Shown here piece by piece: positions 36,659 to 45,528 of a DNA stretch of 64,000 nt. A program made the position numbers and the translations under genes. Each line of letters opens with the position of its first letter. Positions within the stretch are counted from its first letter, which is position 1. The stretch lies in contig JAZQBM010000012.1 of assembly GCA_045545735.1 (NCBI GenBank), positions 252,091 to 316,090 on the forward strand. The letters are read 5' to 3'. The notes beneath the pieces are model-generated. The model saw only the letters and a program-made list of their open reading frames with translations, was not told the origin of the DNA and made no database searches. Origin of the DNA: Fimenecus sp045545735 (lineage in GTDB: Bacteria; Bacillota; Clostridia; Oscillospirales; Acutalibacteraceae).

Positions 36659-38680
36659 ATGAAAATACTCGTTACGGGAGCAAAAGGATTTGTAGGTAAA
36701 AACCTTGTTGCAACTTTAAATACAATTAAAGAGGGCAAGAATAAGACTACAAATCTGCCGTCGGACCTTGAAATTTGTGAATTTGATATTGATACAGATA
36801 AAGCCCTTTTAGATGAATATTGTGATGGCTGTGATTTCGTTGTAAACCTTGCAGGAGTGAACAGACCACAGAATACAGAAGAATTTATGCAGGGCAATTT
36901 TGGTTTCGCATCAACACTTCTTGAAACTTTAAAAAAGCATAATAATACTTGTCCTGTGCTTTTGTCTTCATCAACTCAAGCATCTTTGGACAACCCTTAT
37001 GGCCAAAGTAAAAAAGCAGGGGAGGACCTTTTCTTTGAGTATTCAAAAGAAACAGGTGCTAAAGTGCTTGTTTATCGTTATCCAAATGTTTTCGGTAAAT
37101 GGTGCAGACCAAATTATAACAGTGCGGTTGCAACTTTCTGTAACAACATCGCAAACGATTTACCAATTCAGGTCAATGATAGAAACCATCCAATGACACT
37201 CGTTTATGTTGATGATGTTGTCCAAGAAATTATCAATGCAATGTGCGGTAATGAAACTCGTGACGGTGAATTCTGTAAAGTGCCCGTTGAACATAAAATT
37301 ACTTTGGGTGAAATTGTTGATTTGATTTATTCATTCAAAGAAAGCCGTGAAAACAAACAAGTACCTGATATGACCGAAGGTAGTTTTTCTAAGAAACTTT
37401 ACAGTACATATCTTTCTTACTTGCCAAAGGACAAGTTCTCATACCCATTAAAAATGAATATTGACGACCGTGGCTCATTTACCGAAATTTTGAGAACCGT
37501 AAACAATGGTCAGTTTTCAGTAAATATTTCAAAACCACACATCACGAAAGGTCAGCACTGGCACCATACAAAGAATGAAAAATTCTTGGTAGTTGCAGGT
37601 AAAGGTGTAATTCGTTTCCGTAAAATAGATAGTGATGAGGTTATTGAGTATTTCGTTTCAGGTGAAAAGTTGGAAGTGGTTGATATTCCAACAGGTTACA
37701 CTCATAATATCGAAAACTTGGGCGATGCCGATATGGTCACATTTATGTGGTGTAATGAGTGTTTTAATCCAGAAAAACCGGACACCTTCTTTTTACCAGT
37801 TGCTGAAACTTCAACGGTAGAAAATAAAAAGAATATTTTGGTTCTTGGCGGTGCTGGTATGGCAGGATTTGTTGTATCAACATATTTCAAAGAGCAAGGT
37901 TATGATGTAACAATCTTTGATATGAATGCTGTTGAAGGATTTTCTTGTATAACTGGTAGTGCAACAGATACCGAGTTGTTAAAAAAAGTTGTGTTAGAAA
38001 AGTCTTATTGTGCAGTAATCAATTGTATAGGATTTCTTAATCGTGCTTGTGATGAAAATCGTGGACTTGCAGCATACCTTAATGGCTATTTGCCACATTA
38101 TTTAGCAGATATTCTTAAAAATTCAAAAACTAAATTGTTGCATATAAGTTCAGATTGCGTGTTTTCAGGCAATACTCCTCCATATGATGAAACTGCTGTG
38201 CCGGATGCTTGCGATAATTATGGAAAAACCAAGGCATTAGGCGAAGTCGATAATAACAAAGATATCACTTTCCGCACGTCAATTGTAGGCCCTGACAGAA
38301 CCGCTCTAAAGCAGGGACTTGTGAATTGGTTTATGCAACAAAGTGAAATTAAAGGTTTTACAAGGGTAATGTGGTCGGGCGTTTCAACAGTTACACTTGC
38401 ACGTGCAATGAAATCGGCAATTGAACAAGATGTTAGTGGAATTTATCATCTAGTTAATAACGAATTTATAAGTAAGCACGATTTACTCGTGCTTTTCAAT
38501 AAGTATCTTCGTAACAATGAAGTTGTTATTAATGCTGATGACAGTGCGAGTTTAAAGAAAATAATCATTAATACGAGAAAAGATTTTGATTTTGTTGTTC
38601 CGTCTTATGATGAAATGGTAGTTGAGATTGCTGAGTGGATAAAAGAACATCCTGATATATATTCACACTACACAAAATAA
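36659..38680 (+). CDS. capF: CapF reductase-epimerase fused to an RmlD-like reductase
   Basis: 673 residues, against about 370 for CapF. Residues 1-250 are an SDR reductase (VTGAKGFVGKNL, PYGQSKKAGED). Residues about 265-380 are the CapF cupin (GQHWHHTKNEKFLVV, the zinc site). From about residue 393 a second SDR begins: LVLGGAGMAGFVV, HISSDCVFSG and NYGKTKALGE, the three motifs of RmlD-type dTDP-4-dehydrorhamnose reductases. CapF reduces and epimerises the CapE product. The extra domain may reduce a second 4-keto sugar or improve the L-FucNAc branch. No frame break is seen, so the fusion is real in this sequence. Confidence 0.9.
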   Translation: MKILVTGAKGFVGKNLVATLNTIKEGKNKTTNLPSDLEICEFDIDTDKALLDEYCDGCDFVVNLAGVNRPQNTEEFMQGNFGFASTLLETLKKHNNTCPVLLSSSTQASLDNPYGQSKKAGEDLFFEYSKETGAKVLVYRYPNVFGKWCRPNYNSAVATFCNNIANDLPIQVNDRNHPMTLVYVDDVVQEIINAMCGNETRDGEFCKVPVEHKITLGEIVDLIYSFKESRENKQVPDMTEGSFSKKLYSTYLSYLPKDKFSYPLKMNIDDRGSFTEILRTVNNGQFSVNISKPHITKGQHWHHTKNEKFLVVAGKGVIRFRKIDSDEVIEYFVSGEKLEVVDIPTGYTHNIENLGDADMVTFMWCNECFNPEKPDTFFLPVAETSTVENKKNILVLGGAGMAGFVVSTYFKEQGYDVTIFDMNAVEGFSCITGSATDTELLKKVVLEKSYCAVINCIGFLNRACDENRGLAAYLNGYLPHYLADILKNSKTKLLHISSDCVFSGNTPPYDETAVPDACDNYGKTKALGEVDNNKDITFRTSIVGPDRTALKQGLVNWFMQQSEIKGFTRVMWSGVSTVTLARAMKSAIEQDVSGIYHLVNNEFISKHDLLVLFNKYLRNNEVVINADDSASLKKIIINTRKDFDFVVPSYDEMVVEIAEWIKEHPDIYSHYTK

Positions 38681-38728
38681 CAGAAACTAATGGGCAGTGT
38701 TGCCAATTAACAAAAAGGTGGTAATAAT

Positions 38729-39913
38729 ATGGAAATGCAGATGGATTTTTCCAATATAAAATTTAAAGATAATGGTAAATTAAAGCTTTTAATTATTGTT
38801 GGTACAAGACCTGAAATCATTCGTCTTGCAGAAGTAATTGACAAAAGCCGTCACTATTTTGACTGCATTCTTGCACATACAGGTCAAAATTATGATTATA
38901 ATCTTAATGAAATTTTCTTTGAAGGCTTAAAAATAGATTCTCCGGATGTTTATCTTAATGCGGTAGGTGATGACTTAGGCTCAACAATAGGAAACATTAT
39001 AAATTGTTCATATAAGCTTATGAATCAGATTAAACCAGATGCGTTGCTCATTTTAGGGGATACGAACTCTTGCCTTTCTGCAATTCCAGCAAAAAGACTT
39101 CATATTCCAATTTTCCATATGGAAGCAGGTAACCGTTGTAAAGACGAGTGCCTTCCTGAAGAAACAAATCGCCGTCTTGTAGATATTATTTCAGATGTAA
39201 ATCTTTGCTATTCTGAACACGCTCGACGTTATTTGATAGAAGCAGGTATGCCCAAAGAACGCACTTATGTAACCGGTTCACCAATGGCAGAGGTGCTGCG
39301 TAATAACCTTGCAGAAATTGAAATGTCAGACATTCATTCAAAACTCGGTTTAGAAAAAGGTAGATATATTCTTCTTTCTGCTCATAGAGAAGAAAATTTA
39401 GATACGGAAAAGAATTTCTTGTCACTTTTCAATGCAATCAACAAAATGGCTGAAAAATATGATATGCCAATTCTTTATTCTTGCCACCCAAGAAGTAAAA
39501 AGCGTCTTGAAACAAGTGGATTTAAACTTGATAAGAGAGTAATTCAGCACGAACCACTTGGTTTCCATGATTACAATTGCCTGCAGATGAATGCCTTTGC
39601 AGTTGTATCTGATAGCGGAACAATGCCTGAAGAAGCAGCTTTCTTCACAGGCGAGGGTAAATCTTTCCCAGCAGTCTGTATTCGTACATCAACTGAACGT
39701 CCTGAAGCACTTGATAAGGCTTGTTTTGTGCTTGCCGGTATTGATGAAAAGTCACTTCTTCAGTCAATTGATACAGCAGTTGAAATGAATAAGAATGGTG
39801 ACCTTGGAGTTCCTGTACCAGATTATGTTGATGAAAATGTTTCAACAAAAGTAGTTAAACTCATTCAGTCATATACAGGTGTAGTTGACAAAATGGTTTG
39901 GAGAAAATTCTAA
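38729..39913 (+). CDS. capG: UDP-HexNAc 2-epimerase (CapG/WecB family)
   Basis: 394 residues, with AGGTGG upstream. LLIIVGTRPEIIRLAEVI, HTGQNYDYNLNEIFF, HMEAGNRCKDECLPEE and SCHPRSKKRLE are typical of the family. After CapE and CapF the expected role is UDP-L-PneNAc/UDP-L-TalNAc-type 2-epimerisation to UDP-L-FucNAc. The stop TAA shares a base with the next ATG. Confidence 0.9.
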   Translation: MEMQMDFSNIKFKDNGKLKLLIIVGTRPEIIRLAEVIDKSRHYFDCILAHTGQNYDYNLNEIFFEGLKIDSPDVYLNAVGDDLGSTIGNIINCSYKLMNQIKPDALLILGDTNSCLSAIPAKRLHIPIFHMEAGNRCKDECLPEETNRRLVDIISDVNLCYSEHARRYLIEAGMPKERTYVTGSPMAEVLRNNLAEIEMSDIHSKLGLEKGRYILLSAHREENLDTEKNFLSLFNAINKMAEKYDMPILYSCHPRSKKRLETSGFKLDKRVIQHEPLGFHDYNCLQMNAFAVVSDSGTMPEEAAFFTGEGKSFPAVCIRTSTERPEALDKACFVLAGIDEKSLLQSIDTAVEMNKNGDLGVPVPDYVDENVSTKVVKLIQSYTGVVDKMVWRKF

Positions 39914-41085
39914 TGATTTGTGAGAAAATTTTTGAAGAACGCTATCAGAGAACCTCGTCAGGAGTGGCTTTTTGCCCATATAGAATTTGTCCTATTGGTG
40001 CTCATAGCGACCATCAGTTAGGTAAAATTACAGGGCTTGCCATTGATAAGGGAATTCATATTGCATATGGACCTAAGACAAGTGGTATTGTTGAATTGAG
40101 CTCTTTGCAATTTGATAAGCGTGCACAATTCCATATTAATTCTGTGCCCGAAACAAAACAATTGGATTGGGCTGACTATTTACGTGGTGCAACTCTTGCG
40201 TTAGCCGAGAAATATCCAATAAAAATTGGCCTTGCAGGTGTTATTGAAGGCACTTTGCCAATAGGTGGATTGTCATCATCTGCAGCCGTAATTATTGCAT
40301 TTCTTTCAGCACTTTGTGATGTTAATAGTATTAAACTTACAAGTAATGAAATGATTATGATGGCTTTGCAGGCTGAAAACAAATATGTGGGTGTTTCTTG
40401 TGGTAAACTTGACCAGTCTTGCGAAGTTTATTCTAAAAAAGACCATCTTTTGTACCTTGATACAAAAGACGATACTTTTGAATTAATTCCTACAAATCCA
40501 CAAATGAAACCTTATGAAATTATTATTTTCTTTAGTGGATTAGAGCGTTCATTGGTAGGGTCTAAATTCAATATGCGAGTTGATGAATGTCGCAGTGCGG
40601 CTTATGCGTTAAAGGCATTAGCAGGCATGGAGTATGGAAGATTTAACGAAACTAATCTTCGTGAAGTTCCATATGAAGTGTATTTAGAGTATAAAGATAA
40701 ATTGCCAGAGAACTGGATGAAACGTGCGGAACATTGGTACACAGAGTTCCATCGTGTTCAAAAGGGTGCGGAATGTTGGCGAAATGGCGACATTGAGGCA
40801 TTCGGTAAACTTTCATTTGAAAGTGGTTATTCATCAATTTATAATTATGAGGCAGGCTCTCCTGAGCTTAAAAAACTTTATGAAATTATTACTGAAACAG
40901 ATGGTATCTATGGTGGTCGTTTCAGCGGTGCGGGATTTAAGGGTTGTTGTATTGCACTTATTGACCCTGCTTTCCGTGAGTCAGTAATTGAAAATGTAAC
41001 TACAAAATATCTTAAGGCATTCCCTGACCTTAAAGGTAAATATTCTGCACACGTTACAAAAAGTGCAGACGGAGTAAACTTATGA
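39913..41085 (+). CDS. GHMP kinase, galacturonokinase-like
   Basis: 390 residues. The substrate-binding signature, which is GRxNLIGEHTDY in galactokinase, reads CPYRICPIGAHSDHQLG here (about residues 18-34). That form is the one I recall from plant galacturonokinase, and so are KRAEHWYTEFHRVQKG and YGGRFSGAGFKGCC. The phosphate loop is PIGGLSSSAAV. The expected reaction is GalA + ATP to GalA-1-phosphate. It is coupled to a nucleotidyltransferase and a UDP-glucuronate 4-epimerase, which supports a uronate salvage route. Substrate is inferred from the signature; a galactokinase role is less likely. Confidence 0.8.
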   Translation: MICEKIFEERYQRTSSGVAFCPYRICPIGAHSDHQLGKITGLAIDKGIHIAYGPKTSGIVELSSLQFDKRAQFHINSVPETKQLDWADYLRGATLALAEKYPIKIGLAGVIEGTLPIGGLSSSAAVIIAFLSALCDVNSIKLTSNEMIMMALQAENKYVGVSCGKLDQSCEVYSKKDHLLYLDTKDDTFELIPTNPQMKPYEIIIFFSGLERSLVGSKFNMRVDECRSAAYALKALAGMEYGRFNETNLREVPYEVYLEYKDKLPENWMKRAEHWYTEFHRVQKGAECWRNGDIEAFGKLSFESGYSSIYNYEAGSPELKKLYEIITETDGIYGGRFSGAGFKGCCIALIDPAFRESVIENVTTKYLKAFPDLKGKYSAHVTKSADGVNL

Positions 41086-41816
41086 AATGTTTGATATTAG
41101 CGGCGGGCTATGCAACCCGCCTTTATCCTTTAACTGAAAATTTTCCTAAACCATTACTTTCGGTAGGCGAAAAGACCATTCTTGACTGGCTTATTGAAGA
41201 TATTGATACTTTAGGGCTCGTTGATGAGTATATTGTGATTTCGAACCACAAGTTTGCTCACCATTTTGATGTTTGGGCATCTTCAAAATCGCAGAAAATT
41301 ACGGTTGTTGATGATGGAACAAGTACAAATGAAACAAGACTCGGTGCAGTTTGTGATATACAGTTTGCAATTGATAAATTAGGTTTAGACGATGATATGC
41401 TTGTTATTGCAGGTGATAATCTTCTTGATTTCAGTCTTACAAAATTTATTGAATATGCAAAGAACAAAAACGCAACTTGTATTATGCGTTACTATGAACC
41501 ATCACAAGAAAAACTTAAAAAATGCGGTGTTGTAACAGTTGATAATAAGGACAAAATTATAAATATGGTTGAAAAACCTGCAAATCCGGAAAGTAATTGG
41601 TGTTGTCCGCCGTTCTATTATTACACAAAAGACTCTGCAAAACTCATTAAAAAAGGTATTGAAAGTGGTTGCGGAGTTGACGCACCGGGTAGCTTTATTG
41701 CGTGGTTATGCACTCAGGTTAAAGCCTATGCTATGGAAATGCCGGGAAAACGTTATGATATAGGCAATCTTGAAAGTTATGAACAGGTAAAAAAGGAGTA
41801 TAAAGGTATATGTTGA
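41082..41816 (+). CDS. Sugar-1-phosphate nucleotidyltransferase
   Basis: 244 residues. LAAGYATRLYPLTENFPKPLL spans the nucleotide-binding signature of the RmlA/GalU superfamily, and VIAGDNLLDF carries the metal-binding Asp. At 244 residues it is a short, single-domain form without the left-handed helix domain. It overlaps the kinase by four bases, so its likely substrate is the kinase product (GalA-1-P or a related sugar-1-P). Confidence 0.85.
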   Translation: MKCLILAAGYATRLYPLTENFPKPLLSVGEKTILDWLIEDIDTLGLVDEYIVISNHKFAHHFDVWASSKSQKITVVDDGTSTNETRLGAVCDIQFAIDKLGLDDDMLVIAGDNLLDFSLTKFIEYAKNKNATCIMRYYEPSQEKLKKCGVVTVDNKDKIINMVEKPANPESNWCCPPFYYYTKDSAKLIKKGIESGCGVDAPGSFIAWLCTQVKAYAMEMPGKRYDIGNLESYEQVKKEYKGIC

Positions 41817-42883
41817 CACCTAATGTTGATTTGAAAAATAAAACAGTTCTTGTAACGGGTGCGGCAGGCTTTATTGGCTCAAACCTTGTAAAAGAACTTT
41901 TGAAAACAGTTCAACCAATTCAAATTGTTGGTATTGATAATATCAGTGATTACTATGATACATCGATAAAAGATTACAGACTTAATGAAATTGATATGTT
42001 ATCAAAGGAATACCCACAATCAAGTTGGACTTTTGTAAAAGGCAATATTGCTGATAAAGTGCTTGTTGATAAGTTGTTCTGCGATTACGATTTCAGCGTT
42101 GTTGTAAATCTTGCAGCTCAGGCAGGAGTGCGTTACTCTATTGAAAATCCTGATGTTTATATTGAAAGCAATATAATCGGTTTTTATAATATCTTAGAGG
42201 CTTGCCGTTACAATCCTGTTGAGCATCTTGTTTATGCATCTAGTTCAAGTGTTTACGGTTCAAATAAGAAAATTCCTTATTCAACTGATGATAAAGTTGA
42301 TAACCCTGTTTCGCTTTATGCGGCAACTAAAAAATCAAATGAACTTATTGCACATGCCTATTCAAAACTTTATAATATTCCATCTACGGGATTACGTTTC
42401 TTTACGGTTTACGGACCTGCAGGACGTCCCGATATGGCATATTTCAGTTTTACAAACAAGCTTATTAAAGGTGACACAATAGAAATCTTCAACTACGGCA
42501 ACTGTAAACGTGATTTCACTTTTGTTGACGATATTGTTGAGGGTGTAAAACTTGTTATGCAGAATGCACCTGAAAAGAAAACGGGTGAAGATGGTCTTCC
42601 TGTTCCACCATACAGGGTTTATAATATTGGAAATAACAATCCTGAAAATCTTCTTGATTTCGTTGATATTCTTCAACAGGAACTTGTAAGTGCAGGTGTT
42701 TTACCTGAAAATTATGATTTCGAGTCCCATAAAAAACTTGTACCAATGCAGGCAGGGGATGTACCCATTACCTATGCTGATACAAGTGCATTAGAAGAGG
42801 ATTTTGGTTTTAAACCAAGCACTCCTTTACGTGACGGACTTCGTGCTTTTGCAAAATGGTATAAAGAATTTTATATGAATTAA
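41810..42883 (+). CDS. UDP-glucuronate 4-epimerase-like SDR
   Basis: 357 residues. VTGAAGFIGSNLVKEL, AAQAGVRYSIENPDVYIESN, ASSSSVYGSNKKIPY, YAATKKSNELIAH and GPAGRPDMAYFSF closely follow the UDP-GlcA 4-epimerase (GAE/LpsL/Cap1J) family. It interconverts UDP-GlcA and UDP-GalA. No UDP-glucose dehydrogenase is in the operon, so its substrate may come from the preceding kinase and nucleotidyltransferase. It is the last gene of the operon and starts inside the previous gene. Confidence 0.9.
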   Translation: MLTPNVDLKNKTVLVTGAAGFIGSNLVKELLKTVQPIQIVGIDNISDYYDTSIKDYRLNEIDMLSKEYPQSSWTFVKGNIADKVLVDKLFCDYDFSVVVNLAAQAGVRYSIENPDVYIESNIIGFYNILEACRYNPVEHLVYASSSSVYGSNKKIPYSTDDKVDNPVSLYAATKKSNELIAHAYSKLYNIPSTGLRFFTVYGPAGRPDMAYFSFTNKLIKGDTIEIFNYGNCKRDFTFVDDIVEGVKLVMQNAPEKKTGEDGLPVPPYRVYNIGNNNPENLLDFVDILQQELVSAGVLPENYDFESHKKLVPMQAGDVPITYADTSALEEDFGFKPSTPLRDGLRAFAKWYKEFYMN

Positions 42884-42888
42884 AAGTA

Positions 42889-42928
42889 AAAACCTACTGA
42901 CAATTTGAAAGTCAGTAGGTTCTTTTTA
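42889..42928. terminator. Bidirectional terminator ending the polysaccharide operon
   Basis: The 11-bp stem AACCTACTGAC (42891-42901) with GTCAGTAGGTT (42911-42921) has CTTTTTATT on one side and a T-rich run on the minus strand as well. It serves the convergent minus-strand gene too. Confidence 0.88.
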
Positions 42929-44071
42929 TTTTAGTCCTGATTTTTCAAAGATTTCTCTCATAATGTCGGTACTTTCCTGGTCAACATTTGATATTTTTGC
43001 CTGTTTTTGTTCAATACTTCCTTTCTTAAAAAAGACAAATTCAAAAAATCTTACAACCCAAAAGAAAGGTAATAAAAACGGTGCTTTTTCAAGGATTGAA
43101 TATTTTAATTTCATGTGTTTAAGATTTGGAAATGCAGATTCCATAAATCTTTGTGATTTTGATTTTTTTGTTATTGCAACTTTTGAAACTTCACTTGCAT
43201 TTTTTACGGGTGCACCAAAAACGATATAATTCTCCATTGTAATAAGGTCATCGTTGTATTCTGCATCATCAAAAGCACATTTATATAATTGTCTAATTTT
43301 AAGGGCAAATTTGTTAATACCAATTATTTCAAACTGTTTGTTTATGTAGTCAAAATCTAGTTCAGTATATGTTTTTTCCATTAAATACAAATCCATTAAT
43401 GGTCTGAAACAAGAGCCTGCCTCCAGATAATGTTCAGCAAGGTGAGCGAGTGTGTAAACATACAAATCGTTAATTGGCATCTTGTATTCACAACCGCTGA
43501 CTTTCTCAACTCTGTTCCATACACTCTTAAAATAGTCGTGCATAAAATAATCTTCCACAAAAAGCATCTTGTGAAGTTCTATTGTTAAAAACGGCCTTTT
43601 TATAAGTACAATGTCTTTGCCGTTGTTCATTTCTTGTGTGAACCCACGTGAAAGAATAATCTTACCGCCCTTTTCCATATCTTTTTCTTTTACAAGCACG
43701 TCCATATCAACCATAAAACGCATTTCGGGAATAGGGTAGAGGACTTTTAAATGGGTACCTTTTAAAAACATAAACTCAATATTTTTATTTTCAAAAGTAC
43801 TTCTTATGTAGTCGATTTCTTCTTGCTGTGATGCCTCACGTGCAAGAGTAGCCATATATGATTTTCGTAACTTTTCAGTAGTTTCTGCTGATAATGAAAT
43901 CTTATTGTCTTGCATCGCGAGATATAAAATTCCCTGAACCGCATTTTTAACTGATAACCTATAAATTAACTCACCATCAATGTTTTCAGGACACACAGGA
44001 ACAGGCAAGCCCTTGATTGAAGCACTTATCATCTCTAAAAAGTATTTTTTTGTTACCATTTGTTCCTGCAT
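42926..44071 (-). CDS. NTP_transf_5-type nucleotidyltransferase-fold protein
   Basis: 381 residues. FMFLKGTHLKVLYPIPEMRFMVDMDVLV (residues about 98-125) holds the K-G and D-x-D of the uncharacterised nucleotidyltransferase family PF14907. The remainder is helical. The substrate of this family is unknown. The gene starts on the stop codon of the S26-type peptidase gene, so the two are made together. A second in-frame ATG four codons on has AGGA before it and may be the real start. Confidence 0.8.
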   Translation of the reverse strand: MQEQMVTKKYFLEMISASIKGLPVPVCPENIDGELIYRLSVKNAVQGILYLAMQDNKISLSAETTEKLRKSYMATLAREASQQEEIDYIRSTFENKNIEFMFLKGTHLKVLYPIPEMRFMVDMDVLVKEKDMEKGGKIILSRGFTQEMNNGKDIVLIKRPFLTIELHKMLFVEDYFMHDYFKSVWNRVEKVSGCEYKMPINDLYVYTLAHLAEHYLEAGSCFRPLMDLYLMEKTYTELDFDYINKQFEIIGINKFALKIRQLYKCAFDDAEYNDDLITMENYIVFGAPVKNASEVSKVAITKKSKSQRFMESAFPNLKHMKLKYSILEKAPFLLPFFWVVRFFEFVFFKKGSIEQKQAKISNVDQESTDIMREIFEKSGLK

Positions 44072-44532
44072 TATTTTAACAATCCTTTAATCTTTCTCAT
44101 AGGTACTAAAATCAAGTTGCGAAGTGGCAAAATCAAAGTCCAAAGTTTCACATATAATCTGTATGAGAATTTATCCACACTAAAAGTTTTGCCTTTTCTC
44201 GTAATTGATTTTACAACTGCAATAATGTGTTTGTCCTGTATTCCATATTCTTTCTTAACTTGATTGTCACCGCAAAGAATAAAGCCATTTTCATTTTTGC
44301 CAACTATTCTGTGAAGTACAAATTGTCCGTTATCACGACGGTAAAAGATTATATCATATTTCTTTGCATTTTCACATTTTATAAGTTCAACGGAATCCCT
44401 GCCCCAATAAAGTAGTGGATTCATACTTGTACCCGTAATAGGTAACTGAACAGTTCCGCCACTCTGGAGTTTTTCTTTAATTATTGGGTAAATCTCATCA
44501 AGTGAGATTTTCTTTTTGTTTAAGTTTTCCAT
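44071..44532 (-). CDS. S24/S26-family signal-peptidase-like protein
   Basis: 153 residues. LPITGTSMNPLL has the catalytic Ser, VLHRIVG has His where bacterial signal peptidase I has Lys, and ILCGDNQ is the third box. A Ser-His arrangement is that of the SipW/ER type. An N-terminal membrane anchor is missing; a weakly hydrophobic C-terminal stretch (LWTLILPLRNLILVP) may attach it to the membrane. Substrate is unknown. It forms a two-gene unit with the NTP_transf_5 gene. Confidence 0.8.
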   Translation of the reverse strand: MENLNKKKISLDEIYPIIKEKLQSGGTVQLPITGTSMNPLLYWGRDSVELIKCENAKKYDIIFYRRDNGQFVLHRIVGKNENGFILCGDNQVKKEYGIQDKHIIAVVKSITRKGKTFSVDKFSYRLYVKLWTLILPLRNLILVPMRKIKGLLK

Positions 44533-44561
44533 AAAAATACCTCACCTGAAGTCTTAAGTCA

Positions 44562-44590
44562 ATTATAGTTGAATATACGCTAAATATCAA
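44562..44590 (-). promoter_or_regulatory. Promoter for the S26 peptidase/NTP_transf_5 pair
   Basis: On the minus strand: TTGATA (44590-44585), 17-bp spacer, TATAAT (44567-44562). It overlaps the end of the upstream EamA gene. Confidence 0.75.
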
Positions 44591-45450
44591 GCCTTTTTCT
44601 TTAACGAATTCCAAGCATTAAATACAGCAGCGGCAATAATAATTGCATATCCCACAAAACTTAAAGTATCAGGCAATTCACCAAAAATAACAAGACTTAA
44701 AAGTGTGGTGAATATAATTTGTGAGTAATCATAAATTGAAATTTCCTTTGCAGGTGCTTTACTGTATGCAGTAGTAATAAAATACTGACCACCACTGGCA
44801 GAAAGTCCCGCAAGAATTAAATATAACCATTGTGTAGCACTCATAGGTGTAAAATCAAAGATTAACCAAGGTAGTGTAACCACACAAGAAAATGCCGAGA
44901 AGTAGAAAATTACAAGTGCACCTTTAAATCCATTTTGAGTAAGTTTTCTAACACAAGCGTATGCAAGCCCTGCACCTAATCCGCCTAAAAAGCCCATAAA
45001 GGCAGGTAATCCCTCAAATGAGAAAGACGGTTTCATAACAAATAAAGCACCTATAAAAGCCAAAGTAACCGCTAAAATTTGCTTAAAACTTGCTCTTTCT
45101 TTAAGAATGAATAATGAGAATATAACCGCAAAAAAAGGTGAAAGTTTATTAAGCATTGAGGCATCTGCAAGATTCATATGACTGAGTGCGTAAAAATTAC
45201 AAAGAATACCTCCGGTACCTGCAATAGCACGAATAAGCAAATAACTTATATTCTTGCCTTTTGGCAATTCCCAAGCCTTATCTTTTGTAATCAATACAAA
45301 GGCAAAAAGCATTGCTACAAAGTTTCTGAAAAAACTTTTCTGAATTACTGGCAAATCTCCCGACAATTTTACAAAAAGCCCCATAAGAGCAAAGAAAAAG
45401 GCAGAAATAATAATATATACAATTCCTTTAGTCTTGTCATTTTTAATCAT
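44587..45450 (-). CDS. EamA/DMT-family transporter
   Basis: 287 residues. Ten hydrophobic helices in two repeats of five, as in the EamA family. FFALMGLFVKLSGDLPVIQKSFFRNF and FKQILAVTLAFIGALFVM are typical of the first repeat; ISIYDYSQIIFTTLLSLVIFGE of the second. Exported or imported compound is unknown. AAGGTGA precedes the ATG. Confidence 0.85.
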   Translation of the reverse strand: MIKNDKTKGIVYIIISAFFFALMGLFVKLSGDLPVIQKSFFRNFVAMLFAFVLITKDKAWELPKGKNISYLLIRAIAGTGGILCNFYALSHMNLADASMLNKLSPFFAVIFSLFILKERASFKQILAVTLAFIGALFVMKPSFSFEGLPAFMGFLGGLGAGLAYACVRKLTQNGFKGALVIFYFSAFSCVVTLPWLIFDFTPMSATQWLYLILAGLSASGGQYFITTAYSKAPAKEISIYDYSQIIFTTLLSLVIFGELPDTLSFVGYAIIIAAAVFNAWNSLKKKA

Positions 45451-45475
45451 TAAACGTCACCTTATGTATTTTACC

Positions 45476-45506
45476 ACAAAAAAATCCCCGTAGCAATAAA
45501 CTACGG
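45476..45506 (-). terminator. Terminator of the uraA gene
   Basis: CCCCGTAG and CTACGGGG (45487-45506 region) form an 8-bp GC-rich stem followed on the minus strand by ATTTTTTTG. Confidence 0.85.
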
Positions 45507-45528
45507 GGAATATTTGTTTGATTACTGA

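Noticed and set aside
39913..41085. Plain galactokinase annotation for the GHMP kinase
   Set aside because: The substrate signature differs from GRxNLIGEHTDY in the positions that recognise galactose and matches the uronate-type form; context is uronate metabolism.
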